Below, one piece after another: positions 1 to 6,262 of a DNA stretch of 8,675 bases. The DNA comes from Oscillospiraceae bacterium (GTDB lineage Bacteria > Bacillota > Clostridia > Oscillospirales > Acutalibacteraceae): assembly GCA_021640185.1 (NCBI GenBank), contig JAJXDX010000063.1, forward strand, positions 1 to 8,675, in the 5' to 3' direction. A program made the translations under genes and the position numbers. Under the pieces are notes generated by a model, which saw nothing but the letters and a program-made list of their open reading frames with translations, ran no database searches and was not told the origin of the DNA. The first letter of the stretch is position 1; each line of letters starts with the position of its first letter.

Positions 1-703
1 TCAGCTTGACCTGCAGCGTGTCGGTGCGGCAGGCGGTCAGCCGCCCGTCCGCCGTGGTGACGGCGGCCAATTGCGTGTCATACTGCGGCTTGTCGGCCGT
101 CGCGTCGTCGGCCTTTTCCGTGATCAGCGCCAGATGCAGCGTGTCGGCCGCCCCGGCCTTGCACGCCACGGCGGCATCGGCTGCCGCGCGCACCGCGCGG
201 ATCAGGTCCGTGATCACCAGCGAGCAGCCGTCGATCTGGTCGCTTTTGCCGTCCGTGGCGGCCAGTCCGGAGATGTCGCCCGGCATCTTGCCCTTGGTGA
301 ACGCCGCGAAGGCATCCGCCTGCTTGCGCCACGTGCCGTCGGCGTTCGTGCCGCCGCCGGTATCCTTGTCGGTCAGCGTGTAGCGGTCGCCTTGGTCGCG
401 CTTGCTGTCGAGCACGCCGACGTCGCCGGGCTTGCCCTCGGTCAGCCGCACGGCGTATTCCACCTCGTCGACGCGGCAGTCCAAGATCTTGCCGTCCGCC
501 GCCAGCAGCACCGCCGCCACCGTCGCCTTGACGGCGGTCTTGTCCTTGCCGTCCATCATGCGGGTGGCGACGCAGCCGAGGCCGATCTTGCGGCTGGCGT
601 CCGACAGGGAGGCATCCGGGCCTTCGTCCTTGCCGCACGCGGCGGTGCAAAGGCACAGCGCTGCCGCCAGCAGGGCGCAGAGGAGTTTGCCTGTTTTCTT
701 CAT
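1..703 (-). CDS. Predicted lipoprotein with repeated FMN_bind-like domain (3' end off the window)
   Basis: The frame stays open from ATG at 703 to the left edge, giving 234 codons with the C-terminus missing. A good ribosome site (GAAGGA, 5 nt before ATG) fixes the start. Residues 1-23 form a lipoprotein signal peptide: lysines at 2, 3 and 6, a hydrophobic core, then CTAAC with Cys23 as the likely lipidated residue, so the protein should be anchored outside the membrane. Residues about 33-170 form one domain (pattern TVAAVLLAADGKILDCRVDE, then DQIDG at 145-149 and a helix). A second copy seems to start near 176, with a matching QLAAVTTADGRLTACRTD segment. DQIDG and the following helix resemble the end of the RnfG flavin domain, but the GAT acceptor sequence is replaced by CSLVIT, so covalent FMN is not expected. 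The position after rnfB suggests a role beside the Rnf complex; this is inference. The exact function is unknown. Confidence 0.8.
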   Translation of the reverse strand, partial: MKKTGKLLCALLAAALCLCTAACGKDEGPDASLSDASRKIGLGCVATRMMDGKDKTAVKATVAAVLLAADGKILDCRVDEVEYAVRLTEGKPGDVGVLDSKRDQGDRYTLTDKDTGGGTNADGTWRKQADAFAAFTKGKMPGDISGLAATDGKSDQIDGCSLVITDLIRAVRAAADAAVACKAGAADTLHLALITEKADDATADKPQYDTQLAAVTTADGRLTACRTDTLQVKL

Positions 704-724
704 GTCGATCCTTCTTTCCGTCGT

Positions 725-742
725 GCAGGCCGGTCGGCCTGC
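725..742 (-). other. GC hairpin in the leader of the lipoprotein gene
   Basis: GCAGGCC and GGCCTGC form a perfect 7-bp stem around a 4-nt loop. It ends about 11 nt before the ribosome site of the lipoprotein gene. No T-run follows on either strand, so it is not a normal intrinsic terminator. It may stabilise or punctuate the message. A similar arrangement lies before lysC. Confidence 0.4.
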
Positions 743-768
743 GGATGCGCCGCCCCGGAAGGAGCGGC

Positions 769-811
769 GGAGCGCGTTTCGCTCCCATCTCTACTATGAG
801 AAAAAACGCGC
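769..811. other. Overlapping inverted repeats between rnfB and the lipoprotein gene
   Basis: Two mutually exclusive pairings are visible. GGAGCG (769-774) can pair with CGCTCC (780-785). Alternatively GCGCGTTT (772-779) can pair with AAACGCGC (804-811). On the minus strand the 3' arm includes a run of six T (801-806). The layout is consistent with an operon end or a processing site, but no clean hairpin followed by a U-run is present, so no terminator is called. Confidence 0.3.
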
Positions 812-852
812 CCCGTATTCAGGAAATTATTGAAAGAAGGATCGGCACCGGG

Positions 853-1674
853 TCAGCTCTCCGGCGCCATCGCCTCCGGGCGCAGCACGCGGATGATCTT
901 GACCGGGCATTTTTCCACACATTTGCCGCAGCCGGTGCATTTTTCGTGATCGACGCGGGCCAGCGCGTCGGTCACGTGGATCGCGTCGTGCGGGCAAACG
1001 CGTTGGCAGATCCCGCACCCGATGCAGCCCGCGGAGCATACGGCCTTGACCGCCTTGCCGAACGCGTGGGACGAGCAGCGCACCTCGATCTTGGCGCTGT
1101 CCGGCCGCATGGCGATGATGTGCTGCGGACAGGCGGCGACGCACTGCTCGCAGGAGATGCATTTGTCGGCATCGACGACGGCGATGCCGTCGGCCAACCG
1201 GATGGCATCCGCCGGGCAGACCGCCGCGCACGTGCCAAGGCCGAAGCACGCCCACGCGCAGGCTTTCCCGGCGTGGCCGGGCGCCATGGCCGCCTGACGG
1301 CAGTCCGGCGCACCGAAATAATGGTAGTCCCGTTTGGCGGCATCGCACGTTCCGGCGCAGCGGACATAGGCCACGCGCCGCTGCACGTCGCCCGCCGCCG
1401 TGCCCATGATCTCGGCTACCCGCGCGGCAACGGCGGCGCCGCCCACCGGGCAGGCGTTCGTCGGGGCGTCGCCCCGCACGACGGCCTCGGCCAAGGCGTC
1501 GCACCCGGCATAGCCGCAGCCGCCGCAGTTGTTGCCCGGCAGCGCCTCACGCACCGCCTGCAGCCGTTCGTCCGTTTTCACGGCGAACAGGCGCGCCGCC
1601 AGACCCAGCAGCAGCCCGATCGGTACGCTGACCCCGCACGCGATCGCGACGGCCAGCCCTATCCCCGGTATCAT
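853..1674 (-). CDS. rnfB: Rnf complex subunit B, polyferredoxin
   Basis: Product of 273 residues. RnfB takes electrons from reduced ferredoxin and feeds them into the membrane part of the Rnf complex. Residues 1-30 are a membrane anchor. A four-cysteine iron-sulfur domain follows (C50, C53, C58, C75; CGGCGYAGC pattern). Next is a Cys-rich linker with a loose motif (C139, C143, C149, C153). Three classic CxxCxxCxxxCP ferredoxin motifs follow at 162-172, 207-217 and 236-246, so several [4Fe-4S] clusters are expected. The start is supported by AAGGAGG just upstream, which overlaps the stop region of rnfA and implies coupled translation. It is the last rnf gene, as usual in clostridial rnfCDGEAB operons. 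No frame damage is seen, and the length is normal for the shorter RnfB type. Confidence 0.96.
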   Translation of the reverse strand: MIPGIGLAVAIACGVSVPIGLLLGLAARLFAVKTDERLQAVREALPGNNCGGCGYAGCDALAEAVVRGDAPTNACPVGGAAVAARVAEIMGTAAGDVQRRVAYVRCAGTCDAAKRDYHYFGAPDCRQAAMAPGHAGKACAWACFGLGTCAAVCPADAIRLADGIAVVDADKCISCEQCVAACPQHIIAMRPDSAKIEVRCSSHAFGKAVKAVCSAGCIGCGICQRVCPHDAIHVTDALARVDHEKCTGCGKCVEKCPVKIIRVLRPEAMAPES

Positions 1675-1686
1675 CGGCGCCCCTCC

Positions 1687-2268
1687 TTAAAAATGCAGGC
1701 CGGAAAAGCCGTAAAACGCGATCGCCATCAGCCCGGCCGTCAGCAGCACCAGCGGCATCCCGCGGAAGGCGGGCGGCACGGCGTTGCCTTCCATGCGCTC
1801 GCGCAGGCCGGCCATGATCACGATCGCGACCGCGAAGCCCAGCGCCGTGCCGAAGCCGGTCAGCACGCTCATGCCGAAGCCGTAGCCGTTTTGCACGTTC
1901 GTCAGCGCCACGCCGAGGACGGCGCAGTTGGTGGTGATCAGCGGCAGATACACGCCAAGGGCGGAATACAGCCCGTGGCTGAGCTTTTTCAGTGCCATCT
2001 CCACCAGCTGGACCAGCGCGGCGATGACGAGGATGAACACGATCGTTTCCAGATACGTCAGTCCCAGCGGCACCAGCACGCCGGCATACAACAGGCTGGT
2101 GAGCGCGGACGACAGCGTGATGACGAAGATGACCGCACCGCCCATCCCGGCCGCCGTTTTGATGCTTTTGGACACGCCGAGGAAGGGGCACAGCCCCAAA
2201 AACTGGCTGAGCACCACGTTGTTGATCAGCGCGGTGGTCAGCAGCGTCAGCAGCAGAGTCTTGATCAC
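1687..2268 (-). CDS. rnfA: Rnf complex membrane subunit A
   Basis: Product of 193 residues, the usual length, with about six membrane helices. RnfA pairs with RnfE in the membrane core. In the Rnf/Nqr family the two paralogues hold a [2Fe-2S] cluster between them; the matching cysteines here are C27 (in SQFLGLCPFLG) and C115 (in ITTNCAVLG). The start codon is GTG, not ATG: GTGA at 2268-2265 contains both the rnfA start and the rnfE stop, a 4-nt overlap that implies coupling to rnfE translation. The N-terminus (MIKTLLLTLLTTALINNVVL) matches the family start, so no alternative start is needed. Confidence 0.96.
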   Translation of the reverse strand: MIKTLLLTLLTTALINNVVLSQFLGLCPFLGVSKSIKTAAGMGGAVIFVITLSSALTSLLYAGVLVPLGLTYLETIVFILVIAALVQLVEMALKKLSHGLYSALGVYLPLITTNCAVLGVALTNVQNGYGFGMSVLTGFGTALGFAVAIVIMAGLRERMEGNAVPPAFRGMPLVLLTAGLMAIAFYGFSGLHF

Positions 2269-3047
2269 GGCTGCGTGCCTCCTTCCTCGCGGCGCACCGT
2301 CTGCGCCGCATCGGCGGCGAGGTTTTTACGGTCCGGCGCCGCGCTCATCCCGGCGATGCCGGGCGTCCCCTCATCGGGCGATGCCGGGCAGCTTTGGCTG
2401 CCCGGACATCCCGCGCATCCCGCGCAGCCGCCGGACGTGCCGCCTTTGCCGTTTTTCGTGCCGGCCTTCAGCTTGTTTTGCAGCGCGGCCAGCAGCGCCA
2501 GCACGAAAAATGCGCCCGGCGCCATGACGAGGATGGCGATCGGCTGATAAAACGACGGCATGATCTGCACGCCGAACAGCGTGCCGCTGCCGAACAACTC
2601 CCGCACTGCGCCGATCACGGTCAGCGACAGGGTGAAGCCCAGCCCCATGCCCAGGCCGTCGAAGGCGGACAGCAGCACCGGGTTTTTGGAGGCGTACGCC
2701 TCGGCGCGCCCCAAAATGATGCAGTTGACCACGATCAGCGGGATGAATATCCCCAGCGAGCGGTACAGCGACGGCACATAGGCCTGCAAAAGCAGCTGCA
2801 CCATCGTGACGAACGAGGCGATGATCACGATATAGGCGGGCATCCGCACGCCGGACGGGATCACCCGGCGCAGCAGTGAGATCATGGTGTTCGACAGCAC
2901 GAGCACCGCCGCCGTCGACAGCCCCATGCCAAGGCCGTTGACCGCCGTGGACGTGACGGCCAGCGTCGCGCACATCCCCAACATCAGCACGAAGGTCGGG
3001 TTCTCGCGGATGACGCCGTTGACGATCCGCTCCCATAGCTTTTTCAT
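2265..3047 (-). CDS. rnfE: Rnf complex membrane subunit E with Cys-rich C-terminal tail
   Basis: Product of 260 residues. Residues 1-192 are a normal RnfE: six membrane helices and the two conserved cysteines C26 (LGMCATLA) and C109 (IVVNCIILGRAEAYAS) that, with those of RnfA, bind the in-membrane [2Fe-2S] cluster. Residues about 193-260 are a hydrophilic tail rich in Gly, Pro and Ala with cysteines at 198, 201, 204 and 210 (CAGCAGCPGSQSCP). This makes the protein longer than a typical clostridial RnfE of about 200 residues. From the expected topology and the basic N-terminus the tail should face the cytoplasm. The tail could bind metal or an extra cluster, but this is inference. ATG at 3047 overlaps the rnfG stop by 4 nt (ATGA), and the 3' end overlaps the rnfA start. 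Confidence 0.95.
   Translation of the reverse strand: MKKLWERIVNGVIRENPTFVLMLGMCATLAVTSTAVNGLGMGLSTAAVLVLSNTMISLLRRVIPSGVRMPAYIVIIASFVTMVQLLLQAYVPSLYRSLGIFIPLIVVNCIILGRAEAYASKNPVLLSAFDGLGMGLGFTLSLTVIGAVRELFGSGTLFGVQIMPSFYQPIAILVMAPGAFFVLALLAALQNKLKAGTKNGKGGTSGGCAGCAGCPGSQSCPASPDEGTPGIAGMSAAPDRKNLAADAAQTVRREEGGTQP
2352..2405. repeat. 13-bp direct repeats and 9-bp hairpin inside the rnfE tail
   Basis: GGCGATGCCGGGC occurs at 2352-2364 and again at 2377-2389. The second copy runs into a perfect inverted repeat, CCGGGCAGC (2384-2392) and GCTGCCCGG (2397-2405), with a 4-base loop. All of this lies in the part of rnfE that codes for the non-conserved C-terminal tail. It suggests the tail grew by repeat expansion or acquisition of a palindromic element. 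No U-run follows, so it is not a terminator. Confidence 0.5.
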
Positions 3048-3610
3048 CCGATCCCCTCCCCCAGCTGCGCGGTAAGCGCCAGCGCCGCCTGCGTGGCGGC
3101 GCGCAGGGCTTGCGTGGTGTAGGTCGCGCCGGTGATGCCGTCGATCTGATCGGCCGACGTGATGCCGATGAATTGCTGCCGCACGTCTTCGTTCTCGCAG
3201 TTCGCGCCGAAGCCGGGCGATTCGCTGTGGCTGAGCACCGCATAGCCCGCGACCGTGCCGGTCTTATCGATGCCCAGCGCGATGCGGATCACTCCGCCGT
3301 AGCCTTTGTCCGAGGCGGCGGCCGCGACGAAGCCGAGCGTCTGCCCGGCGGCATCGCGGGCGATCAGCACCTCCTCGACGGACGAGCCGTCCGTCCGCGT
3401 CGCGTTGAAGGCAGCCAGCACCGCCGCCTCGTCCGGCAGCGTATCGAAGGCCGCGGCATCGGGGAACACCGCGCCGTAGGCATCGGCCTTTTGCTGCTGC
3501 TGCGCGCGCTCGATCGGCGCCTTCGTCAGCTCGTAGACGAAGGCCAGCGCCGCCACCGCGACCAGCGTGATCAGCAGCAGGATCCCGGTGTTCTTCAGCA
3601 CCGTCCTCAT
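3044..3610 (-). CDS. rnfG: Rnf complex FMN-bearing subunit G
   Basis: Product of 188 residues. RnfG is a single-span subunit whose soluble FMN-binding domain sits outside the membrane and carries covalent FMN attached by ApbE. The sequence has a membrane anchor at about residues 8-27 and an FMN_bind domain with the attachment motif DGITGAT at 157-163, where Thr163 is the expected FMN acceptor. The frame is open much further upstream (to 4702), but ATG at 3610 is chosen: it gives the family N-terminus and its ATGA overlaps the rnfD stop. The upstream part of that frame is antisense-like low-complexity sequence across rnfD. The stop overlaps the rnfE start by 4 nt. Confidence 0.96.
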   Translation of the reverse strand: MRTVLKNTGILLLITLVAVAALAFVYELTKAPIERAQQQQKADAYGAVFPDAAAFDTLPDEAAVLAAFNATRTDGSSVEEVLIARDAAGQTLGFVAAAASDKGYGGVIRIALGIDKTGTVAGYAVLSHSESPGFGANCENEDVRQQFIGITSADQIDGITGATYTTQALRAATQAALALTAQLGEGIG

Positions 3611-4632
3611 CCCTGCGCGCCCCCTTTCTTTTCGCGCCGCGCGCGGCGCACACCGAACGGGCGCGGCCAAGTGGCGCGCTCGATCAGCGGAGAGAGCATA
3701 TTGCCGATCAGGATCGCGTAGGACACGCCCTCCGTCATGGAGCCGAAGATGCGCAGCATCGCCGTTAGCAGCCCCAGCAGCGCCGCATACACGATCTGCC
3801 CGATCGGGGTGATCGGGCTCGTAGCGTAGTCCGTGGCCATGAACACCGCCCCGGCCAGCAGGCCGCCGGACAGGGCTTGTCCCAGCAGATAGCCTGCCGT
3901 CACGCTCTCCCCGCGGCCAAGGCGGAACAGCGCGATGAACGCGACCGTGCCAAGGACGTACACCGCCGGGATCCGCAGGCGGATCACCCGGCGGGACAGC
4001 AGGTAGGCCGCGCCCAGCAGGATGGCGGCGGCGCTCGTTTCGCCGATGCAGCCGGCGTGCAGCCCAAAAAACAGCTGCCACAGATCCGGTACGCCGCCGC
4101 CGCGCAGGACGGAAAGCGGCGTCGCCGTCGCGACGGCGTCGACCGAAACGGTCGTCAGCCGCTGCCACAGCGAGGACAGCGCGCTGCTGCCGAACAGGTC
4201 GCCCACCGCCGGGAACCCGCTGCCGACCAGCGCCGGGAACGAGATCAGCAAAAAGCAGCGCGCGGCGAGCGCGGGGTTCATGATGTTCTGCCCGATGCCG
4301 CCGAACAGCTGTTTGACGATCACGATCGCGAACGCGCCGCCCATGACCGGGATCCACCACGGCACGGAGGACGGCAGGCCCATGGCCAAGATCAGCCCCG
4401 TGACGACGGCGCTGCCGTCGCCTACCGTGGACGGCAGCCGCATCAGGCGGCGGTACAGGTATTCGCTGCCGACGCAGGCGGCGACGGACAGCAGGATCAC
4501 CAGCAGCGCGCGCAGCCCGAACACATACACGCCAAACAGTAGCGGCGGCAGCAGGGCGATCATCACGTCGCGCATGACCGTGGCCGTGGATGCGGCGGTG
4601 CGCACGTGCGGTGACGTAGACACGTTGAGCAT
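3607..4632 (-). CDS. rnfD: Rnf complex membrane subunit D (FMN-bearing)
   Basis: Product of 341 residues with about 8-10 membrane helices, related to NqrB. It carries FMN bound to a threonine and is part of the ion-pumping core. Family signatures are GGIGQNIMNPALAARCFLL (about 111-129), the flavin site VDAVATATPL (164-173, acceptor Thr171), GCIGETSA (194-201) and FMATDYATSPITPIGQ (about 264-279). In the flavin motif the Ser/Thr three residues before the acceptor is Ala168, and the usual Gly is Thr169, a departure from the common SGATPL. ATG at 4632 is chosen over upstream in-frame codons inside rnfC because it gives the family N-terminus and has AAGGAGG about 10 nt upstream, in the end of rnfC. 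Spacing to rnfC is 5 nt; the 3' end overlaps rnfG by 4 nt. Confidence 0.95.
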   Translation of the reverse strand: MLNVSTSPHVRTAASTATVMRDVMIALLPPLLFGVYVFGLRALLVILLSVAACVGSEYLYRRLMRLPSTVGDGSAVVTGLILAMGLPSSVPWWIPVMGGAFAIVIVKQLFGGIGQNIMNPALAARCFLLISFPALVGSGFPAVGDLFGSSALSSLWQRLTTVSVDAVATATPLSVLRGGGVPDLWQLFFGLHAGCIGETSAAAILLGAAYLLSRRVIRLRIPAVYVLGTVAFIALFRLGRGESVTAGYLLGQALSGGLLAGAVFMATDYATSPITPIGQIVYAALLGLLTAMLRIFGSMTEGVSYAILIGNMLSPLIERATWPRPFGVRRARREKKGGAQG

Positions 4633-4637
4633 GGCGG

Positions 4638-6005
4638 TCAGCCCTCCTTCTTCGCGCGGGCGGCAGCCGCGCGGCGCTCCGCCGCGACGGCGGCGCGCGC
4701 ATACTTGAAGCTTTGCGTCAGGCGGCGCTTCGCCGGGCAGACGACCGTGCAGCAGCCGCATTCGATGCATTCCATGCCGCCAAGTTTTTCGTAGCCCGCA
4801 AGATCGCCGCTGTCGGCCTTTTTCGCCAGCTCGGCGGGCACCAGCCGCTCCGGGCAGGCGCGCACGCACCGCCCGCAGCGGATGCACGCCGTCGGCTCCC
4901 ACGCCGCCACCTCGTCGCGGCACAGCAGCAGGATCGACGACGAGGTCTTGACGACCGGCACGTCCAGATCGGGCAGGGCGATGCCCATCATCGGCCCGCC
5001 GGACACGATCTTTTCCGGCTGTGCGCCCGGCTTGATGCCGCCGGCCGCCTCCAGCACCTCGCGGTGGCTGCTGCCGGTGGGCACGCGCAGGTTGCACGGC
5101 GTGGCCGCGCCGTCGCCCGTCACGGTCATGATCGTGGCGATCTGCGGCACGCGGCGGCACACCGCCAGATAGACCGAGATGACGGTGGACACGTTGAGCA
5201 CGATGCAGCCCGCCGCGATCGGCAGGCGGCTCGCGCAGATGTCCCGTCCCGTGACGGCGTGGATCAGCATCCGCTCGCCGCCCTGCGGATATTTCGTTTT
5301 CAGGCGCTGCACGCGCACGCGCTCATGCATGCGCGCCTGTGCGGTCAGCAGGGCGATCGCCTCCGGCTTGTTGTCCTCGATCGCGATGACGCCCTGCGCC
5401 TTGGGGAACAGCCGCAGCACCACGTCCAGCCCTGCGAGCAGCCGCTCCGGCTGCTCCAGCATCAGGCGCAGGTCGCTGGTCAGATACGGCTCGCATTCCG
5501 CACCGTTGACGATCACGGTGTCCGGCTCCTGACCGGGCTTGACGGTCAGCTTGACGTGCGTCGGGAAGCCCGCGCCGCCCTGCCCGACGATGCCCGCATC
5601 GCGGATCGCGGAAAGGATCTCGTCCGCCGTCATGTCCGCCGGGTCGCGCGGCGTGTCGAAGCCATCGACTGCGGCGAACAGCCCGTCGTTCTCGATCAAA
5701 ACGGCATCCGTTTCCCGCCCGGCGGCGGTGCGCACGCGGCGGATCTCCTTTACGGTGCCGGACACGGCGCTGCAGATCGCCGCGCTGATAAAGCCGTTCG
5801 GCGCGGCGATCGGCTGGCCGACCAGCACGCGGTCGCCGGGCGCGACGACCGGCACCGCCGGTGCGCCGATGTGCTGCGACAGCGGGTATACCGCCTCGCC
5901 TTTCGGCAAAAACGGACGGATAGCCGCTGTGCTCGTCAGCGACTTGCCGTCCTCCTCCGGGTGGATCCCGCCGCGAAAGCTGCGGGCGCGCGTATCAGAT
6001 CGCAT
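4638..6005 (-). CDS. rnfC: Rnf complex NADH/NAD+-binding subunit C
   Basis: Product of 455 residues, a normal clostridial length. RnfC is the peripheral cytoplasmic subunit that reduces NAD+ with FMN and iron-sulfur clusters. Visible parts: N-terminal RnfC barrel-sandwich region with GGIHP at 12-16; nucleotide/FMN-binding domain with VGQGGAGFPTHVK at 140-152 and NGAECEPYLTSD at 167-178; SLBB-like region with SGGPMMG at 345-351; two ferredoxin motifs at C374/C377/C380/C384 and C413/C416/C419/C423 (CxxCxxCxxxCP). The tail is Ala/Lys/Arg-rich. The start is ATG at 6005 with a GAGGGGAT ribosome site. It is the first gene of the rnf operon. The 257-bp upstream region is mostly tandem repeats, and no clear promoter could be read there. 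Confidence 0.96.
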   Translation of the reverse strand: MRSDTRARSFRGGIHPEEDGKSLTSTAAIRPFLPKGEAVYPLSQHIGAPAVPVVAPGDRVLVGQPIAAPNGFISAAICSAVSGTVKEIRRVRTAAGRETDAVLIENDGLFAAVDGFDTPRDPADMTADEILSAIRDAGIVGQGGAGFPTHVKLTVKPGQEPDTVIVNGAECEPYLTSDLRLMLEQPERLLAGLDVVLRLFPKAQGVIAIEDNKPEAIALLTAQARMHERVRVQRLKTKYPQGGERMLIHAVTGRDICASRLPIAAGCIVLNVSTVISVYLAVCRRVPQIATIMTVTGDGAATPCNLRVPTGSSHREVLEAAGGIKPGAQPEKIVSGGPMMGIALPDLDVPVVKTSSSILLLCRDEVAAWEPTACIRCGRCVRACPERLVPAELAKKADSGDLAGYEKLGGMECIECGCCTVVCPAKRRLTQSFKYARAAVAAERRAAAARAKKEG

Positions 6006-6048
6006 TTGATCCCCTCATCCGTTTTTTATTTGGGCAAAAGCATCGCCT

Positions 6049-6095
6049 GGGCGCGGTGCAGTTGCTTAAGATAGCAGCTTACTTGGTCCGCGCCC
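6049..6095. other. Long-range stem-loop of repeat unit 1
   Basis: GGGCGCGG (6049-6056) pairs perfectly with CCGCGCCC (6088-6095). Inside, AGTTGCT (6060-6066) can pair with AGCAGCT (6073-6079) around a 6-nt loop. The inner stem has one G-U pair if the plus strand is the RNA, but a C-A mismatch if the minus strand is. Confidence 0.6.
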
Positions 6096-6114
6096 AAAGA
6101 TAGAGCCAACTCCG

Positions 6115-6137
6115 GAAAATGCCTGAAAGGCATTTTC
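6115..6137. other. AT-rich hairpin of repeat unit 1
   Basis: GAAAATGCCT (6115-6124) pairs with AGGCATTTTC (6128-6137), a perfect 10-bp stem with a 3-nt loop. The A/T tracts at both sides make it resemble a weak bidirectional terminator, but only four T follow within the stem itself, so termination is uncertain. Confidence 0.5.
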
Positions 6138-6140
6138 GCA

Positions 6141-6187
6141 GGGCGCGGTGCAGTTGCTTAAGATAGCAGCTTACTTGGTCCGCGCCC
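6141..6187. other. Long-range stem-loop of repeat unit 2
   Basis: This stretch is identical in sequence and pairing to the first copy, 92 bp away: GGGCGCGG at 6141-6148 with CCGCGCCC at 6180-6187 and the same inner stem. Confidence 0.6.
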
Positions 6188-6207
6188 AAAGATAGAGCCG
6201 TCTCCGG

Positions 6208-6228
6208 GAAATGCCTGCAAGGCATTTT
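6208..6228. other. AT-rich hairpin of repeat unit 2
   Basis: AAATGCCT (6209-6216) pairs with AGGCATTT (6220-6227) around a 3-nt loop. The next pair outwards is G6208 with T6228, a wobble on the plus strand and a C-A mismatch on the minus strand. The loop differs from unit 1 (GCA instead of GAA). Confidence 0.5.
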
Positions 6229-6262
6229 CGCAGGGAGCGCTGAAGAAGTTAAAGATAGCAGA

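Noticed and set aside
78..788. 236-codon minus-strand frame over the left edge
   Set aside because: It is Arg/Gly-rich and out of frame with the clear lipoprotein (signal peptide and ribosome site at 703).
745..2547. 600-codon plus-strand open frame
   Set aside because: It lies opposite rnfB, rnfA and part of rnfE, is rich in Arg, Gly, His and Gln, and has no family resemblance; it is a GC-rich shadow frame.
3611..4702. Long upstream extension of the rnfG frame, apparently a 552-residue fusion
   Set aside because: The extension is Arg-rich nonsense overlapping rnfD in another frame. The RnfG family N-terminus begins at 3610, where ATGA couples to the rnfD stop.
6006..6048. Promoter for rnfC
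   Set aside because: The A-rich stretch before the start has no convincing pair of -35 and -10 boxes.
6079..6225. 48-codon minus-strand frame running through the repeat units (starting ATGCCTTGC)
   Set aside because: It has no ribosome site, it lies wholly in repeat sequence, and similar peptides arise from the other copies only because the DNA is duplicated.
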